Below, one piece after another: positions 1 to 9,697 of a DNA stretch of 54,569 nt (position 1 is the first letter of the stretch; each line of letters starts with the position of its first letter). Source of the DNA: Verrucomicrobium sp. (GTDB taxonomy: Bacteria > Verrucomicrobiota > Verrucomicrobiia > Methylacidiphilales > UBA1321); NCBI GenBank assembly GCA_017849585.1, contig JAFIGT010000037.1, forward strand, positions 1 to 54,569. The letters are read 5' to 3'. The translations under genes and the position numbers were made by a program. A model generated the notes under the pieces. It ran no database searches, was not told the DNA's origin, and saw nothing but the letters and a program-made list of their open reading frames with translations.

Positions 1-354
1 GAGCGGTGCGATTTTGCCACGGTCTTCCGCTTCATCCAGATTCTCGAAAAGAAAAAGCTCGTCGTCCGCCACACATGGAATGATCGCCAGTTGCGTTACG
101 AACTGGCTGCCCGGCCGGGGGCGCACCACCATCACCACCTCATCTGCAAGAGCTGCCATCGCGTCGAGGAAATCGATGCCTGCACCGTGGCCTCGGTGGA
201 GAAAGAACTCGCCCGCCAAAAGGGCTACGCCGAGGTGACGCACTCCCTGGAATTTTTTGGCGTCTGTCCCGAGTGTCAGGAGGACCCTCCCACCGCAAAA
301 ACGGCGGCCACCGCCAAATCGCGTAAAAAAGCGACCGATCCTTTTCATCCATGA
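1..354 (+). CDS. Fur-family metal-responsive repressor, C-terminal part (5' end outside window)
   Basis: The frame is open from base 1 and gives about 117 residues. It begins inside the winged-helix DNA-binding domain and then enters the Fur dimerisation and metal domain. A run of five His (codons 41-45) followed by CKSC and, later, CPEC matches the conserved Fur metal ligands and the structural zinc site of two CxxC pairs. The tail is short, basic and Ala/Lys-rich. Fur proteins repress iron, zinc or peroxide-stress genes when metal-loaded; which metal applies cannot be read here. The stop overlaps the start of the next gene by 4 bases (ATGA), so the two are probably co-transcribed. Confidence 0.9.
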   Translation, partial: ERCDFATVFRFIQILEKKKLVVRHTWNDRQLRYELAARPGAHHHHHLICKSCHRVEEIDACTVASVEKELARQKGYAEVTHSLEFFGVCPECQEDPPTAKTAATAKSRKKATDPFHP

Positions 355-2297
355 GCGATACCAAGACTCCACCGTTGGCCACCCCACGCGGTCAGGAACC
401 GCGATTCTGGGGTTCCTTCTTCACCAGCGTTTTTCTCGCTTCGATACTCTCCGTCGGCCCCTTGCTACTGGGGGGATTTCGCCTCTGGATCATGCTACCC
501 CTGTTGGGCGCGGTTGGGGCTTTGGTGCTTTTTCAGGGAGTCCGATTGCTCTATCGCGGTCCCAGTCTGGCGGGCCGTTTTGGCGATGGCGTGGATGTCA
601 GCGTGGTGTTGTTTCTGCTCTACGCGGCGTTTCGTTATGTCACCGCGTCGGCGGAATTTATCGCTCGTATCGAAGTACTACATATCTATGCCTACGCGGC
701 TGTCTTCTGGATCGCCCGCTACGGTTTCAGCCGCCGCAAGCATGTACTGTACTTGCTGGGCGCGCTGGTGGTGGTCGGACTCATCGTGGCGTTCTCGGGT
801 TTTCTATTCCGGTTTCGTCCGGAACTCCGGCCCTACGCGCCGGAGTTGCTCAAACATTACGCCCCCCGCTTTTGCGGCACCTATGGCTGCCCGAATCATT
901 TTGGTGAACTGGTGGTCATGACGTTGGGGATTTTGATCGGCTTCTGCCTCTTCTACCGCATCCGGTGGACGCCGCGCATCATCGCCTTTTATCTGGCGGG
1001 CATGATGATTGTGGCTGTGGGACTTTCCCTGTCCCGCGGCAGTTGGCTGGCGCTGGTCACCAGCCTGATGGTGATGGCGTTTTTTCTCGTCCGACACGAC
1101 AAATTGCGTTGGCACTGGGTGGCCGCGGGATTGGTCTTGGCCATAGGTGCCGCCGTAGCCTTTTACGCCACCTCTACCACGGCCCAGCAACGGATTGAGG
1201 AAATTGCCTACTATAAACAGAACGGCAACTGGGATGCCTATGTGCGCATTGAACTCGCGCGCGACGCCCTGAAAATCGCGAATGATCATCCATGGCTTGG
1301 CACCGGTCCGGCCACTTTCCGCTATGTGCATCCGCGTTACCAGTCATCCACCTACAGCAGTTTGGCGGAGTACACGCACAACGATTATCTGAATCTGCTG
1401 GCCGATTACGGCGTCGTCGGTGTGCTCCTTGTGCTGCTCTTCATTGTCCTCGTGACGCGTCAATTGTTCCGGCATTTGGGCCCGCTGCCGGATTCGGATG
1501 AATCCCTGATTCTGGTCAGCGCCCTCTGTGCCTGGTGCGCGATGCTGGTCCATGCGACGGTGGACTTCAACCTGCACATTCCGGCCAATGCGTATGTCTT
1601 TTTTACGCTCATCGGACTGGGCTTGCGCCGCTCGGCGGCGCAGGTCGAGTTAACTCTCGGCTATCTGCCGCGCGCCCCGCTGGCACGTCCCCTGGGCGTA
1701 CTGGTCCTGCTCGGTGGTGGCGTGTTAGTGGCGGGCGCCTGGTATACCTCCCGCGGCTATTTCGCCCATCATCTGGCCAACCGGGATTACGGCACGCGCC
1801 CCTTTCCGGCCGCCTTTGTGGCGGGGAAAAAAGCAGTGGAAGCCGATCCGCAATCGCCACTCGCCTTGCGCTATCTGGGCGATCTGTACCGGAACCGTGC
1901 CGCCGCTGAGGTGGATTTCGCAAAGCGGACTGTGGATGCGCAACAGGCTGCCGCGTTATATCAGCGCGCGGTGCAGGCCAATCCGGTTGATGACGAGTTG
2001 CTCGCCTTGCAGGGCCTTTCCTACGATCTGGCCGGACGCTACTCAGAGGCCTATCTGATCCATGCGACGGTGATCAAGCGGCAGCCTTACAACGGCTATT
2101 TTCGGCTCCTGCTGGGGCTCCACTTCTGGAGGCGCAACATGCTGGAGGAAGCGCAGAAGGTGTTCGAAGTCGGTGCCAAATGCCCGCATGGCAACGTGGA
2201 CAATGCCAAGGCGTTGAATGAAATCAACCGCATCCTCGGCGAACGCAAGGTGCAGGAACAACTGCCGGTCCCCGAGCACGCTCCGACGATGCCGTAG
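351..2297 (+). CDS. O-antigen ligase/polymerase (Wzy_C-type) membrane protein with C-terminal TPR-like region
   Basis: This 648-residue protein has about ten hydrophobic segments up to residue ~470. The Wzy_C/WaaL hallmark lies in the middle: LSLSRGSWLAL before a large periplasmic loop, then DHPWLGTGP and THNDYLNLLADYG, followed by VHATVDFNLHIPANA. Such enzymes polymerise or ligate lipid-linked glycans at the periplasmic face of the inner membrane. The last ~160 residues are soluble and helical, with TPR-like spacing of A, L and Y around residues 490-625, a fusion known in this family. No other polysaccharide genes flank it, so its glycan is unknown. It is translationally coupled to the upstream Fur-like gene. 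Confidence 0.82.
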   Translation: MSDTKTPPLATPRGQEPRFWGSFFTSVFLASILSVGPLLLGGFRLWIMLPLLGAVGALVLFQGVRLLYRGPSLAGRFGDGVDVSVVLFLLYAAFRYVTASAEFIARIEVLHIYAYAAVFWIARYGFSRRKHVLYLLGALVVVGLIVAFSGFLFRFRPELRPYAPELLKHYAPRFCGTYGCPNHFGELVVMTLGILIGFCLFYRIRWTPRIIAFYLAGMMIVAVGLSLSRGSWLALVTSLMVMAFFLVRHDKLRWHWVAAGLVLAIGAAVAFYATSTTAQQRIEEIAYYKQNGNWDAYVRIELARDALKIANDHPWLGTGPATFRYVHPRYQSSTYSSLAEYTHNDYLNLLADYGVVGVLLVLLFIVLVTRQLFRHLGPLPDSDESLILVSALCAWCAMLVHATVDFNLHIPANAYVFFTLIGLGLRRSAAQVELTLGYLPRAPLARPLGVLVLLGGGVLVAGAWYTSRGYFAHHLANRDYGTRPFPAAFVAGKKAVEADPQSPLALRYLGDLYRNRAAAEVDFAKRTVDAQQAAALYQRAVQANPVDDELLALQGLSYDLAGRYSEAYLIHATVIKRQPYNGYFRLLLGLHFWRRNMLEEAQKVFEVGAKCPHGNVDNAKALNEINRILGERKVQEQLPVPEHAPTMP

Positions 2298-2304
2298 CAG
2301 GCCC

Positions 2305-2336
2305 CATTTCCAATTGGCATTTGGCAATTGGAAATG
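2305..2336. terminator. Perfect 12-bp inverted repeat between convergent genes
   Basis: CATTTCCAATTG (2305-2316) and CAATTGGAAATG (2325-2336) pair perfectly around an 8-base loop. The hairpin lies 8 bases after the stop of the rightward ligase gene and touches the stop of the leftward SUI1 gene, where a bidirectional terminator would sit. The stem is AT-rich and neither side has a long T tract, so intrinsic termination is plausible but not certain. Confidence 0.5.
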
Positions 2337-2795
2337 TCAGGACGTCACGCCTTCGACGCGGAAGCCCATGTCGCGGAGCACTTGCGTGACCTCGGCGGGG
2401 CGGTCGCCTTGCAGCATGATTTCCGATCGGTCGAACGATCCTCCGCAGCCGAGTTTGTTGCGGAGTTTCTTCGCGAGATCGCCGATCATTACCGCGTTGA
2501 ATGCGGGAAGCTCGCGGAAGCCGGAAATAATCACGACGGTTTTTCCGCCGCGATCCTTCGTTTCCCGCCGCAGCACAACCCGGCCCATGCTGTTAGGTGG
2601 TGCCGTTGGCTCGGATTTTTTCGGTGCGGGCGGGACGGACACCTTCTTCTCCGATTTGGGAGCGGGCGGCGGTTCCGGCGAGGGCGCGAGCTGACTCGGA
2701 TCAATCAGGGAGTCGAGCGCGGAAAAAGCGTTTTGGAGCAGCGGCTTCGAGGGCCGCGGCGCCACATCAACTCGTTGTCTTTCCTTGCGGGACAT
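2337..2795 (-). CDS. SUI1/eIF1-like translation factor (YciH-type)
   Basis: The protein has 152 residues. Residues ~1-70 are a Pro/Lys-rich, probably disordered leader. Residues ~70-150 are a SUI1 domain: RGGKTVVIISGF, then a helix, then KLGCGGSF and a final LRDMGFRVEGV strand, matching eIF1/YciH. In archaea and eukaryotes this fold governs start-codon selection; in bacteria YciH-type proteins are sporadic and poorly defined, with possible effects on initiation fidelity. It is the last gene of the leftward tmk-to-SUI1 run, 25 bases after the pfkB-type gene. The long N-terminal leader is unusual for YciH, which is normally about 110 residues. Confidence 0.85.
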   Translation of the reverse strand: MSRKERQRVDVAPRPSKPLLQNAFSALDSLIDPSQLAPSPEPPPAPKSEKKVSVPPAPKKSEPTAPPNSMGRVVLRRETKDRGGKTVVIISGFRELPAFNAVMIGDLAKKLRNKLGCGGSFDRSEIMLQGDRPAEVTQVLRDMGFRVEGVTS

Positions 2796-2820
2796 GGATG
2801 ATCAAGGCCTCGGCGAATGG

Positions 2821-3729
2821 CTAGACGATGGAGAGCGACTGCATGAACGCGGTTTCGCGCGCGGCGATTTCCTCGCGCGTCAGTTTTTCCAGACGGCGCA
2901 GGCTGAACTCTTCCACGTTGAAGGACGCGACGAGCGTGCCCTGGATGACGGCTTTCTTGAGCGACGCGAAGGAGGTGTCGCCGAGTTGTGCCAGCGAACC
3001 CACGAAAGCCCCGGCAAAGCAATCGCCCGCGCCGGTCGGATCATGGATATCCTCGAGCGGAACCGCGCTGGTGGAGAAAAATTCGCCCGTCTTTGCTCCG
3101 AAGAGCAACGCGCCATGTTCGCCCTTCTTCACGATGACATATTTCGGCCCGAGCTTCAGCACGGCGCGACCGGCGCGAATCAGGTTGTTTTCACCGGTGA
3201 GGAGTTTCACCTCGCTGTCATTGAGGATGAGCATGTCGATCTTCTTCAGGAGTTCCAGAAGATCGGCTTTCGCCAGATTGATCCAGAGATCCATCGTGTC
3301 GGCGATGATGAACTTCGGATGTTCGACCTGCTTGAGCACTTGCAGTTGGAGCGAGGGCGCGATATTGCCGAGCAGGATGAACTCGGTCTGCTTCCACTTG
3401 GCGGGCAGTTTCGGTTCGAATTTTTCGAAGACATTCAGCGCGATGGAGAGGGTCTTGCGGTTGTTGAGATTCTCCTCGTATTCGCCCGACCAGCGGAAGG
3501 TCTTGCCGGGGACGATCTCCAAACCTTCGACGTCGATCTGACGAGCGTTGAAAAGAGCGCGATGTTCGGGCGGGAAATCCTCGCCAACGACGCCGACGAG
3601 ACGGACGGGACCGTAGAAGCTGGCCGCCACGGCCGCGTAGGAAGCAGAACCGCCGAGCAGATCTTTATGTTCGGCAGCGGGAGTTTTGACGTCATCCAGT
3701 GCAATGGAGCCAACAACGAGTACGGACAT
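2821..3729 (-). CDS. PfkB-family sugar/nucleoside kinase
   Basis: The protein is 302 residues from the ATG at 3729, giving MSVLVVGSIALDD; a TTG two codons upstream is less likely. A ribokinase-like fold is clear: the N-terminal G-S-I-A-x-D strand, the first PfkB signature region around GGSASYAAVAAS, and the C-terminal signature DPTGAGDCFAGAFVG. In the latter the second Asp is the catalytic base and GAGD forms the anion hole. The enzyme phosphorylates a sugar or nucleoside hydroxyl with ATP. The substrate is not evident; adenosine-kinase-like and ribokinase-like members both fit. It sits between thiE and the SUI1 gene on the same strand. Confidence 0.85.
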   Translation of the reverse strand: MSVLVVGSIALDDVKTPAAEHKDLLGGSASYAAVAASFYGPVRLVGVVGEDFPPEHRALFNARQIDVEGLEIVPGKTFRWSGEYEENLNNRKTLSIALNVFEKFEPKLPAKWKQTEFILLGNIAPSLQLQVLKQVEHPKFIIADTMDLWINLAKADLLELLKKIDMLILNDSEVKLLTGENNLIRAGRAVLKLGPKYVIVKKGEHGALLFGAKTGEFFSTSAVPLEDIHDPTGAGDCFAGAFVGSLAQLGDTSFASLKKAVIQGTLVASFNVEEFSLRRLEKLTREEIAARETAFMQSLSIV

Positions 3730-3788
3730 GAGCAATTTTCGGTTCGGAGTTTTGGTTTAAGTGTGAAAACCGGAAGGCACGACGCGAA

Positions 3789-4463
3789 TCACGCCCCCGG
3801 CGTGGCGTCCAAAAGAGCACGCACCCGGCGACAATAGTTGAGAACGTCCCCGCTTTGCAAGATCGCTGAGACGACCACAACGCGATTGGCTCCGGCGGCG
3901 AGGACTTGGGGCAGCGTATCAAGGTTGACCCCGCCAATGCAGAACTGGGGCATCTTGACGGCCGCCTTGACCTGACCGATGAGGGGCAACCCGACCGGGG
4001 TGTAATCCGGTTTGGTCGGCGTGGCGAAAATCGGACCGACCCCGATGTAATCAGGCTCATCCTTGGCCGCCTCGAGAGCCTGCTCCACGCTGTGGGTCGA
4101 GACGCCCAACAGCTGATCGCTGGCGAGCTGGCTCCAGCCCCACGGAATGCCGCCATCGTCCTGGCCGATGTGCGCGCCGTCCGTGCCGATCTCGGCCGCG
4201 AGGGTGGGATGATCGTTGAGAATGAAAAGCGCCCCGGCATCGGCGATGGGCGGCATTACCTTTTCGCACAGCGCGGTCAGTTCCTTTTCCGAGGCATTCT
4301 TGCCCCGAAGCTGGATGATGTCCACGCCGCCAGCGGTCATGTCCTTCACCACCTGCACCGGGTCCTGTCGACCGAGATACGAGAGATCGAGAATGGCGTA
4401 GAAGCGGGACCGCGCGAGCCGCTCGCGGCGCTGGATCAGGAGATTATTGGGTGCGAATGCCAT
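3789..4463 (-). CDS. thiE: Thiamine-phosphate synthase
   Basis: This 224-residue TIM barrel matches ThiE. It has DIIQLRGKN (usually QLR-K), LFILNDHPTLAAEIGTDGAHIGQDD (the ThiE NDR..A...DGVHLGQ-D region, here NDH instead of NDR), YIGVGPIFATPTK, and the IGGVN...GANRVVVVSAIL phosphate-binding end. ThiE couples hydroxymethylpyrimidine diphosphate to the thiazole phosphate to give thiamine monophosphate. No other thiamine gene is adjacent and no TPP riboswitch is apparent, so it is probably carried along in the acc operon. The NDR-to-NDH change is worth noting but does not change the call. Confidence 0.9.
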   Translation of the reverse strand: MAFAPNNLLIQRRERLARSRFYAILDLSYLGRQDPVQVVKDMTAGGVDIIQLRGKNASEKELTALCEKVMPPIADAGALFILNDHPTLAAEIGTDGAHIGQDDGGIPWGWSQLASDQLLGVSTHSVEQALEAAKDEPDYIGVGPIFATPTKPDYTPVGLPLIGQVKAAVKMPQFCIGGVNLDTLPQVLAAGANRVVVVSAILQSGDVLNYCRRVRALLDATPGA

Positions 4464-4516
4464 AAGGTTAACCGTGATGCTCGCACCATTTGAGGCGAAG
4501 AAAAGCGGAAAGACAG

Positions 4517-5896
<1,380 letters not shown>

Positions 5897-5903
5897 GGAG
5901 GAG

Positions 5904-6012
5904 GAAAGTTTTCAGTTTTGGGTTTTCAGTTTTCAGTGGAAGGTCTCTTTGACTCTTCCGGCAGGCCCAGTCACGTGAACTGAAAGCCTGGAACTGAAAA
6001 CCGAAAACTCTC
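5904..6012. repeat. Imperfect inverted repeat built of TTTTCAG/CTGAAAA units in the accB-accC gap
   Basis: The 118-base gap between accB and accC starts with several TTTTCAGTTTT-type units (about 5904-5936). It ends with their complement, CTGAAAGCC...CTGAAAACC (about 5976-6012). The two arms can fold into a long imperfect stem. A similar GCTGAAAACTGAAAGCC string precedes rplT near 24740. It could be an mRNA stability or processing element between the two cistrons, or a remnant of a small dispersed repeat. Confidence 0.5.
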
Positions 6013-6014
6013 TT

Positions 6015-6497
6015 TTACAGCGGTTTGATCGCGAACAGCGGCTTGCCGAATTCGACCGGCTTGTTGCTTTGCGCGAGTACCTCGACGATCACGCCCTTCA
6101 TCTCGGCCTTGATTTCGTTCATGACCTTCATCGCTTCGATGATGCAGACCACGGTGTCCTCGTTGACTTCCTGACCGACTTCGACGTAGGCCGAGGAATC
6201 GGGCGAGGGCGAGCGGTAAAAAGTGCCCACCATGGGGGAAAGGATTTGTTTCAGGGCCGGATCTTTGGCGGCCGAGGCCGAAGCGGCCAGGCTGGCGACC
6301 GCATTGGCGGCGGCGGGAGAAACGGTGGGAGCGACAGGAGCCGGTGCGGGGGCAGAGTAGACCACGGGAGCGGCCGTGACCTCACCATCGGCACCGCGAC
6401 GGACGCGAATTTTGAACTCAGGCTTCTCCAACTCAAACTCGGAAAGGCCGTTTTTTGTCATCAAATCAATGACTGCTTTAATTTCCTTTAAGTCCAT
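6015..6497 (-). CDS. accB: Acetyl-CoA carboxylase biotin carboxyl carrier protein
   Basis: The protein has 160 residues, typical of AccB. It has an N-terminal MDLKEIKAVIDLMTKNGLSEFELE helix, an Ala/Pro-rich flexible linker (about residues 40-80), and a C-terminal biotinyl domain. The domain carries the biotinylation motif EAMKVMNEI with Lys ~124, preceded by PMVGTFYRSPSP. It carries carboxybiotin between AccC and the carboxyltransferase. It is the first acc gene in the leftward run, with holB and tmk upstream. Confidence 0.96.
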   Translation of the reverse strand: MDLKEIKAVIDLMTKNGLSEFELEKPEFKIRVRRGADGEVTAAPVVYSAPAPAPVAPTVSPAAANAVASLAASASAAKDPALKQILSPMVGTFYRSPSPDSSAYVEVGQEVNEDTVVCIIEAMKVMNEIKAEMKGVIVEVLAQSNKPVEFGKPLFAIKPL

Positions 6498-6573
6498 AGT
6501 TCTCCGAAAGTTGGCAACATAGAGGAATTGTTCGGAAGGTCAAAGAAAAAGTGCTTTATCGCTACAGATTCGC

Positions 6574-7443
6574 CTAAATCAGGGCTTCCAAGGCCAAAAG
6601 AGCCCGCTCCACGGCCAGATTTTGCTCGATATTCTGGGAGAGACTTTGTTGCAACTCTTCCAGCGCAATGACCGCCCGGAGCGTGGTTTTGGGGATTTCG
6701 GCTTCATTTTGACCGACGGCCCGCTTCCAATACTCTCGTTGGATCGTAGCAAGCGTTTCCTGCCGTGCAAGCTGGAATTCACCCTCCAGCAGGGCCTTGA
6801 ACGCTTCCTCGCTCACCCCGTCGCCATCGGTTGGCGTTTCGCGGTCTTCCAGTTTTTCGCGGACGAGTTGCCAGTAGGCACTTAATGCCGCGGCGCGGGC
6901 ATAGGCACGGACGGCGGGGGGCTGATTATTTCCAAACCACTCCGATAGGAATTGCGTCATCTCCGGAGTCGGGTCCGGCACGCCTTCCGCGAGCAGGTCG
7001 AGCCGCAGGCAGCGGGAGATAATCGTCGGCAATAAAAGCTGAGGCCGGTTGGTGCAGATCAGAATCAGCGTGGCGGCGGGCGGCTCCTCCAGAGTCTTCA
7101 GGAAGGCGTTGGCCGCTTCGGCCTGCCCGAGACACATCCGCTCGGCGGAGGTGATCATGGCGACCTTCATGGGGGCCTTGAACGGTTTCAGGTAGAGCGA
7201 TTTTTCCAGATCGCGCATCTGCTCGATGGTGATGCGGCGGGATTTGGATTCGGGTCGAACGCGGTAGAAGTCGGGGTGTTGGTCGATCTCGCCGCTTTCG
7301 TTCAGCAGGGTGGCGGAAAGCCGGAGACCGAGCTTCTCGATGTCGTCCTCGCTCGTTCCGGTCAACAGGTATGCGTGGCCGAGCCGATGGGAGGCGCGGC
7401 TGGCTTCGAAACGTTCGATGATGGCGTCAGAGCGAAAAGGCAT
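6574..7443 (-). CDS. holB: DNA polymerase III delta-prime subunit
   Basis: The protein has 289 residues and an AAA+-like clamp-loader fold. It begins FEASRASHRLGHAYLLTGT and continues with a sensor-type segment, AEAANAFLKTLEEPPAATLILICTNRPQLLLPTIISRC. This last part, with LKTLEEPP and SRC, is diagnostic of delta-prime/tau. The position of the Walker A loop reads TGTSEDDI, so there is no ATP-binding GKT, as expected for delta-prime. There is no cysteine zinc module like that of DnaX. Its start overlaps the end of tmk by 17 bases, and tmk-holB is a classic bacterial pair. Confidence 0.9.
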   Translation of the reverse strand: MPFRSDAIIERFEASRASHRLGHAYLLTGTSEDDIEKLGLRLSATLLNESGEIDQHPDFYRVRPESKSRRITIEQMRDLEKSLYLKPFKAPMKVAMITSAERMCLGQAEAANAFLKTLEEPPAATLILICTNRPQLLLPTIISRCLRLDLLAEGVPDPTPEMTQFLSEWFGNNQPPAVRAYARAAALSAYWQLVREKLEDRETPTDGDGVSEEAFKALLEGEFQLARQETLATIQREYWKRAVGQNEAEIPKTTLRAVIALEELQQSLSQNIEQNLAVERALLALEALI

Positions 7444-8068
7444 GGCTTACCAAACTCCAGATGGTTTCTTCGACTTCATTGAGCTTCCCCGCGGCAGAGA
7501 TCAGCTTCACGCGATCCGGCTCGGCTTGGGCGAGGGCGCGGTACCCCTCGCGGACGCGGTCGAAAAAGTCGGCGGGTTGATCCTCCATCCGGTCGGTGGC
7601 CTGACCGACCGGCCGGGGTCGGCGCAGCAAACGGCGCTTGGCTTCCTCCGGGTCGAGGTCGAGCACGATGGTAAGGCTGGGCCGGATCGCGCCCATGGCG
7701 AAGTTATTAATAGAGGCCACATCGGCGGGGGCGAGCTTGCGGGCGACGCCTTGATACACCGTCGTGGAATCGCCGAAGCGATCGCTGATCACCCAGCCCC
7801 CGGCGGCGAGGGTGGGGGCGATGACCTCGCGGCAAAGCTGGGCGCGGCTGGCGGTGAAGAGGAGCAGCTCGGCTTCGGCACACATGCCACGGCCTTCCGG
7901 GGCGTGCTTCAAGAGGTGGCGCAGCGTCTCGCCGAGCGCTGTGCCGCCTGGCTCGCGGGTCAGGAGCACGGTATCGCCGCGTGCCTCGAGGCGGGCTTTG
8001 AGCCGTTCGATCTGGGTGGACTTGCCGCAGGCTTCAGAGCCTTCGAGAGTAATAAAATGGGGTTTCAT
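7427..8068 (-). CDS. tmk: Thymidylate kinase
   Basis: The protein has 213 residues. The P-loop GSEACGKST lies near residues 10-18, followed by TREPGGTALGE (the DR/REPGG motif), the base-binding SDRFGDSTTVYQG, and LDLDPEEAKRRLLRR, the start of the LID region. It phosphorylates dTMP to dTDP for DNA synthesis. The P-loop has EACGKST where many Tmk proteins have EGAGKST, a conservative variant. It is the first gene of the leftward tmk-holB-accB-accC-thiE run. Confidence 0.96.
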   Translation of the reverse strand: MKPHFITLEGSEACGKSTQIERLKARLEARGDTVLLTREPGGTALGETLRHLLKHAPEGRGMCAEAELLLFTASRAQLCREVIAPTLAAGGWVISDRFGDSTTVYQGVARKLAPADVASINNFAMGAIRPSLTIVLDLDPEEAKRRLLRRPRPVGQATDRMEDQPADFFDRVREGYRALAQAEPDRVKLISAAGKLNEVEETIWSLVSHAFSL

Positions 8069-8190
8069 GGCGAATGCGAATCAGGAAACGAAAGCGGGAT
8101 TATTCAGCAAATCCCCCGGCAAGCGAGACTGAAATTGCAGCGGAAGGCCGGCGGGTATTCCTACAAGGACGATGCGGAAGGAAAGTAATC

Positions 8191-8261
8191 GGGCGGCTTG
8201 CCGCCTCCGGCTGCAAAATATCGCACACCTAACCAACGTAGCGCACCTAAGCCTAACGTCT
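8191..8261 (-). repeat. Partial, inverted copy of the dispersed intergenic repeat (copy C)
   Basis: Read on the minus strand, this stretch carries TTAGGTGCGCTACGTTGG, then TTAGGTGTGCGATATTTTGC and a GCCGGAGGCGGC hairpin. This matches the 3' part of copy A (17964-18020) and copy B (38124-38166). The 5' half of the element (the GAGCGTCGACAAAGGGC part) is absent. Confidence 0.65.
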
Positions 8262-8460
8262 TGGCCTGAACCGTGCTTAAATAGGCGCATGAATCGGACG
8301 CTCTCGACCCTTTGGCTCGACGCCATTCCTGCGCTTGCCGGGCAGTGGCCTCCTCAAAGCGGTGGAGACGTTCGGAGCTGTTGGGAGTCGCGCGCGTTTT
8401 TTTTCGGCAGGGGCAGGGGTGGCGGTCGATCCGTGCCCGACCCGGTCCGAGTTTTAAAGC

Positions 8461-8487
8461 TTTTATTTCCCACGAATTCTTTATAAT
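8461..8487 (+). promoter_or_regulatory. Candidate promoter of the coaD-fabH operon
   Basis: A perfect TATAAT at 8482-8487 lies 11 bases before the coaD ATG, preceded by a T-rich -35 region (TTTTAT, 8461-8466, spacing 15). If it is used, the mRNA would be almost leaderless, and no Shine-Dalgarno sequence is visible before this ATG, which agrees with that. The -35 match is weak. Confidence 0.35.
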
Positions 8488-8498
8488 GCCCCTTCCCA

Positions 8499-8999
8499 AT
8501 GAAACGCGTCATCTATCCCGGTACCTTTGATCCCATCACCAATGGGCACATTGATATTATCCAGCGGGCCACCCGGATCTTTGACAACGTCACCGTCGCG
8601 GTCGCCAAAAGCACCGGCAAGAACACGCTCTTCACCACCGAGGAGCGGCTCCAACTCGTGGAGGAAACGTTGCGCCAGCTCAAGGTTCCCGCCAAGGTCA
8701 CCATTTTCGACGGCCTGCTGGTCGATTTCGTCCGCCGGAAAAAGGCTCAGGTCGTGGTGCGCGGCCTGCGCGCCGTGTCCGATTTCGAGTTCGAATTCCA
8801 GATGGCGCTCATGAACCGCAAGCTCGATGAGCAGATCGAAACACTCTTTTTGATGCCCAAGGATACCTATAGCTATCTCAGCTCCTCCATCATCAAACAA
8901 ATCGCCAAACTGCACGGACCGGTCACCGCTTTCGTGCCCAAGCACGTCGAAAAGGCGTTACGGGCCAAGTACGTTAACGTTCCGCCCACCCGAGAATGA
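8499..8999 (+). CDS. coaD: Phosphopantetheine adenylyltransferase
   Basis: The 166 residues match CoaD throughout. YPGTFDPITNGHIDII carries the TxGH nucleotidyltransferase motif, and VVRGLRAVSDFEFEFQMALMNRKL and YSYLSSSIIKQIA (the ISSS-x-R/K region) follow. It transfers AMP from ATP to 4'-phosphopantetheine, giving dephospho-CoA, the penultimate step of coenzyme A synthesis. It heads a rightward operon and overlaps the DUF177 gene by 4 bases (ATGA). Confidence 0.97.
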   Translation: MKRVIYPGTFDPITNGHIDIIQRATRIFDNVTVAVAKSTGKNTLFTTEERLQLVEETLRQLKVPAKVTIFDGLLVDFVRRKKAQVVVRGLRAVSDFEFEFQMALMNRKLDEQIETLFLMPKDTYSYLSSSIIKQIAKLHGPVTAFVPKHVEKALRAKYVNVPPTRE

Positions 9000-9460
9000 A
9001 ATTTTACCCTGCCGAAATTGGAGCCGACGAGATCCTCCCGCTCAGCGGAAGGCTTCCCGCGTCCATCCTCGAATTGAACGAGGAAGGGATCAAGGCGGAG
9101 ACGGAAATTGTTGTGGATCTGCATGTTCAGCGCGACGGCGAAACCATGATCGTCATGGGCAAACTGCAAACGGCGCTGCAATTACAGTGCGGTCGCTGCC
9201 CGGAATGGCTGGACTATCCCATTGCCATCGATGATTTTTGCGTGACATTCGAGCCGCCGCTGGCAACCTCCATCGACTTGACTGAGCCGATTCGTGAGGA
9301 TATTATCCTCCGATTGCCCCTGAGGGCTGCGTGCCAGCTCGATGACGAACATCGTTGCCCGCGCTCAGGTAAGTCATACCCGCCTGCTAATGAGGCACCC
9401 GGTTCAATACTGGGCGGGGAGGCTTGGCAAGATTTGGATAAATTGAAAATCAAGGAGTAG
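8996..9460 (+). CDS. DUF177 (YceD-type) protein
   Basis: The 154-residue protein has the DUF177 layout: a beta-rich N-terminal half, LQCGRCPEWLDYPI carrying the conserved C-x2-C, and a C-terminal acidic stretch ending LGGEAWQDLDKLKIKE. The function is not firmly known. YceD is nearly always immediately upstream of rpmF, as here, and is implicated in 23S rRNA metabolism in some lineages. The four-base spacing to rpmF and the overlap with coaD imply strong co-translation. Confidence 0.85.
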   Translation: MKFYPAEIGADEILPLSGRLPASILELNEEGIKAETEIVVDLHVQRDGETMIVMGKLQTALQLQCGRCPEWLDYPIAIDDFCVTFEPPLATSIDLTEPIREDIILRLPLRAACQLDDEHRCPRSGKSYPPANEAPGSILGGEAWQDLDKLKIKE

Positions 9461-9464
9461 TGTT

Positions 9465-9650
9465 ATGGGAGTTCCGAAACGTAAAACGTCGAAAATGAGA
9501 CTGCGCACCCGCAAGGCCGCCAACGCGTGGAAAAAACCGAGTCTCTATGTGGACCCGAAGACGGGCAACCGTCACCGCGGTCATTGTGTCGATCCTGAAA
9601 CTGGCACCTATCGTGGTCGTCAGATCATCACGAAGACGGCTGGCGCCTAA
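9465..9650 (+). CDS. rpmF: 50S ribosomal protein L32
   Basis: The 61 residues start MGVPKRKTSKMR and are strongly basic, the classic L32 N-terminus. A GGAG ribosome-binding site lies just upstream, inside the end of the DUF177 gene. Only one cysteine is present (HRGHCVDP), so this is a zinc-free type of L32 rather than the four-cysteine form. It is followed by plsX, the standard yceD-rpmF-plsX-fabH order. Confidence 0.95.
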   Translation: MGVPKRKTSKMRLRTRKAANAWKKPSLYVDPKTGNRHRGHCVDPETGTYRGRQIITKTAGA

Positions 9651-9697
9651 TTTCCAGTTGTTTTCTAACCCGTTCTAGCACAGCGCAAAGCAGAACA

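Larger units (their letters stand above)
8069..8498. other. 430-bp intergenic region between divergent tmk and coaD
   Basis: I see no convincing gene here; short open frames on both strands lack family features and good start sites. The stretch must hold the promoters for both flanking operons. It also holds a partial inverted copy of the dispersed repeat described at 17807 and 37967. The middle (about 8310-8450) is ordinary G+C-rich sequence in which I recognise nothing. Confidence 0.6.

Noticed and set aside
121-135. Five consecutive His codons suggesting a cloning tag
   Set aside because: They lie inside the native Fur metal-binding motif, followed by the expected CKSC zinc pair.
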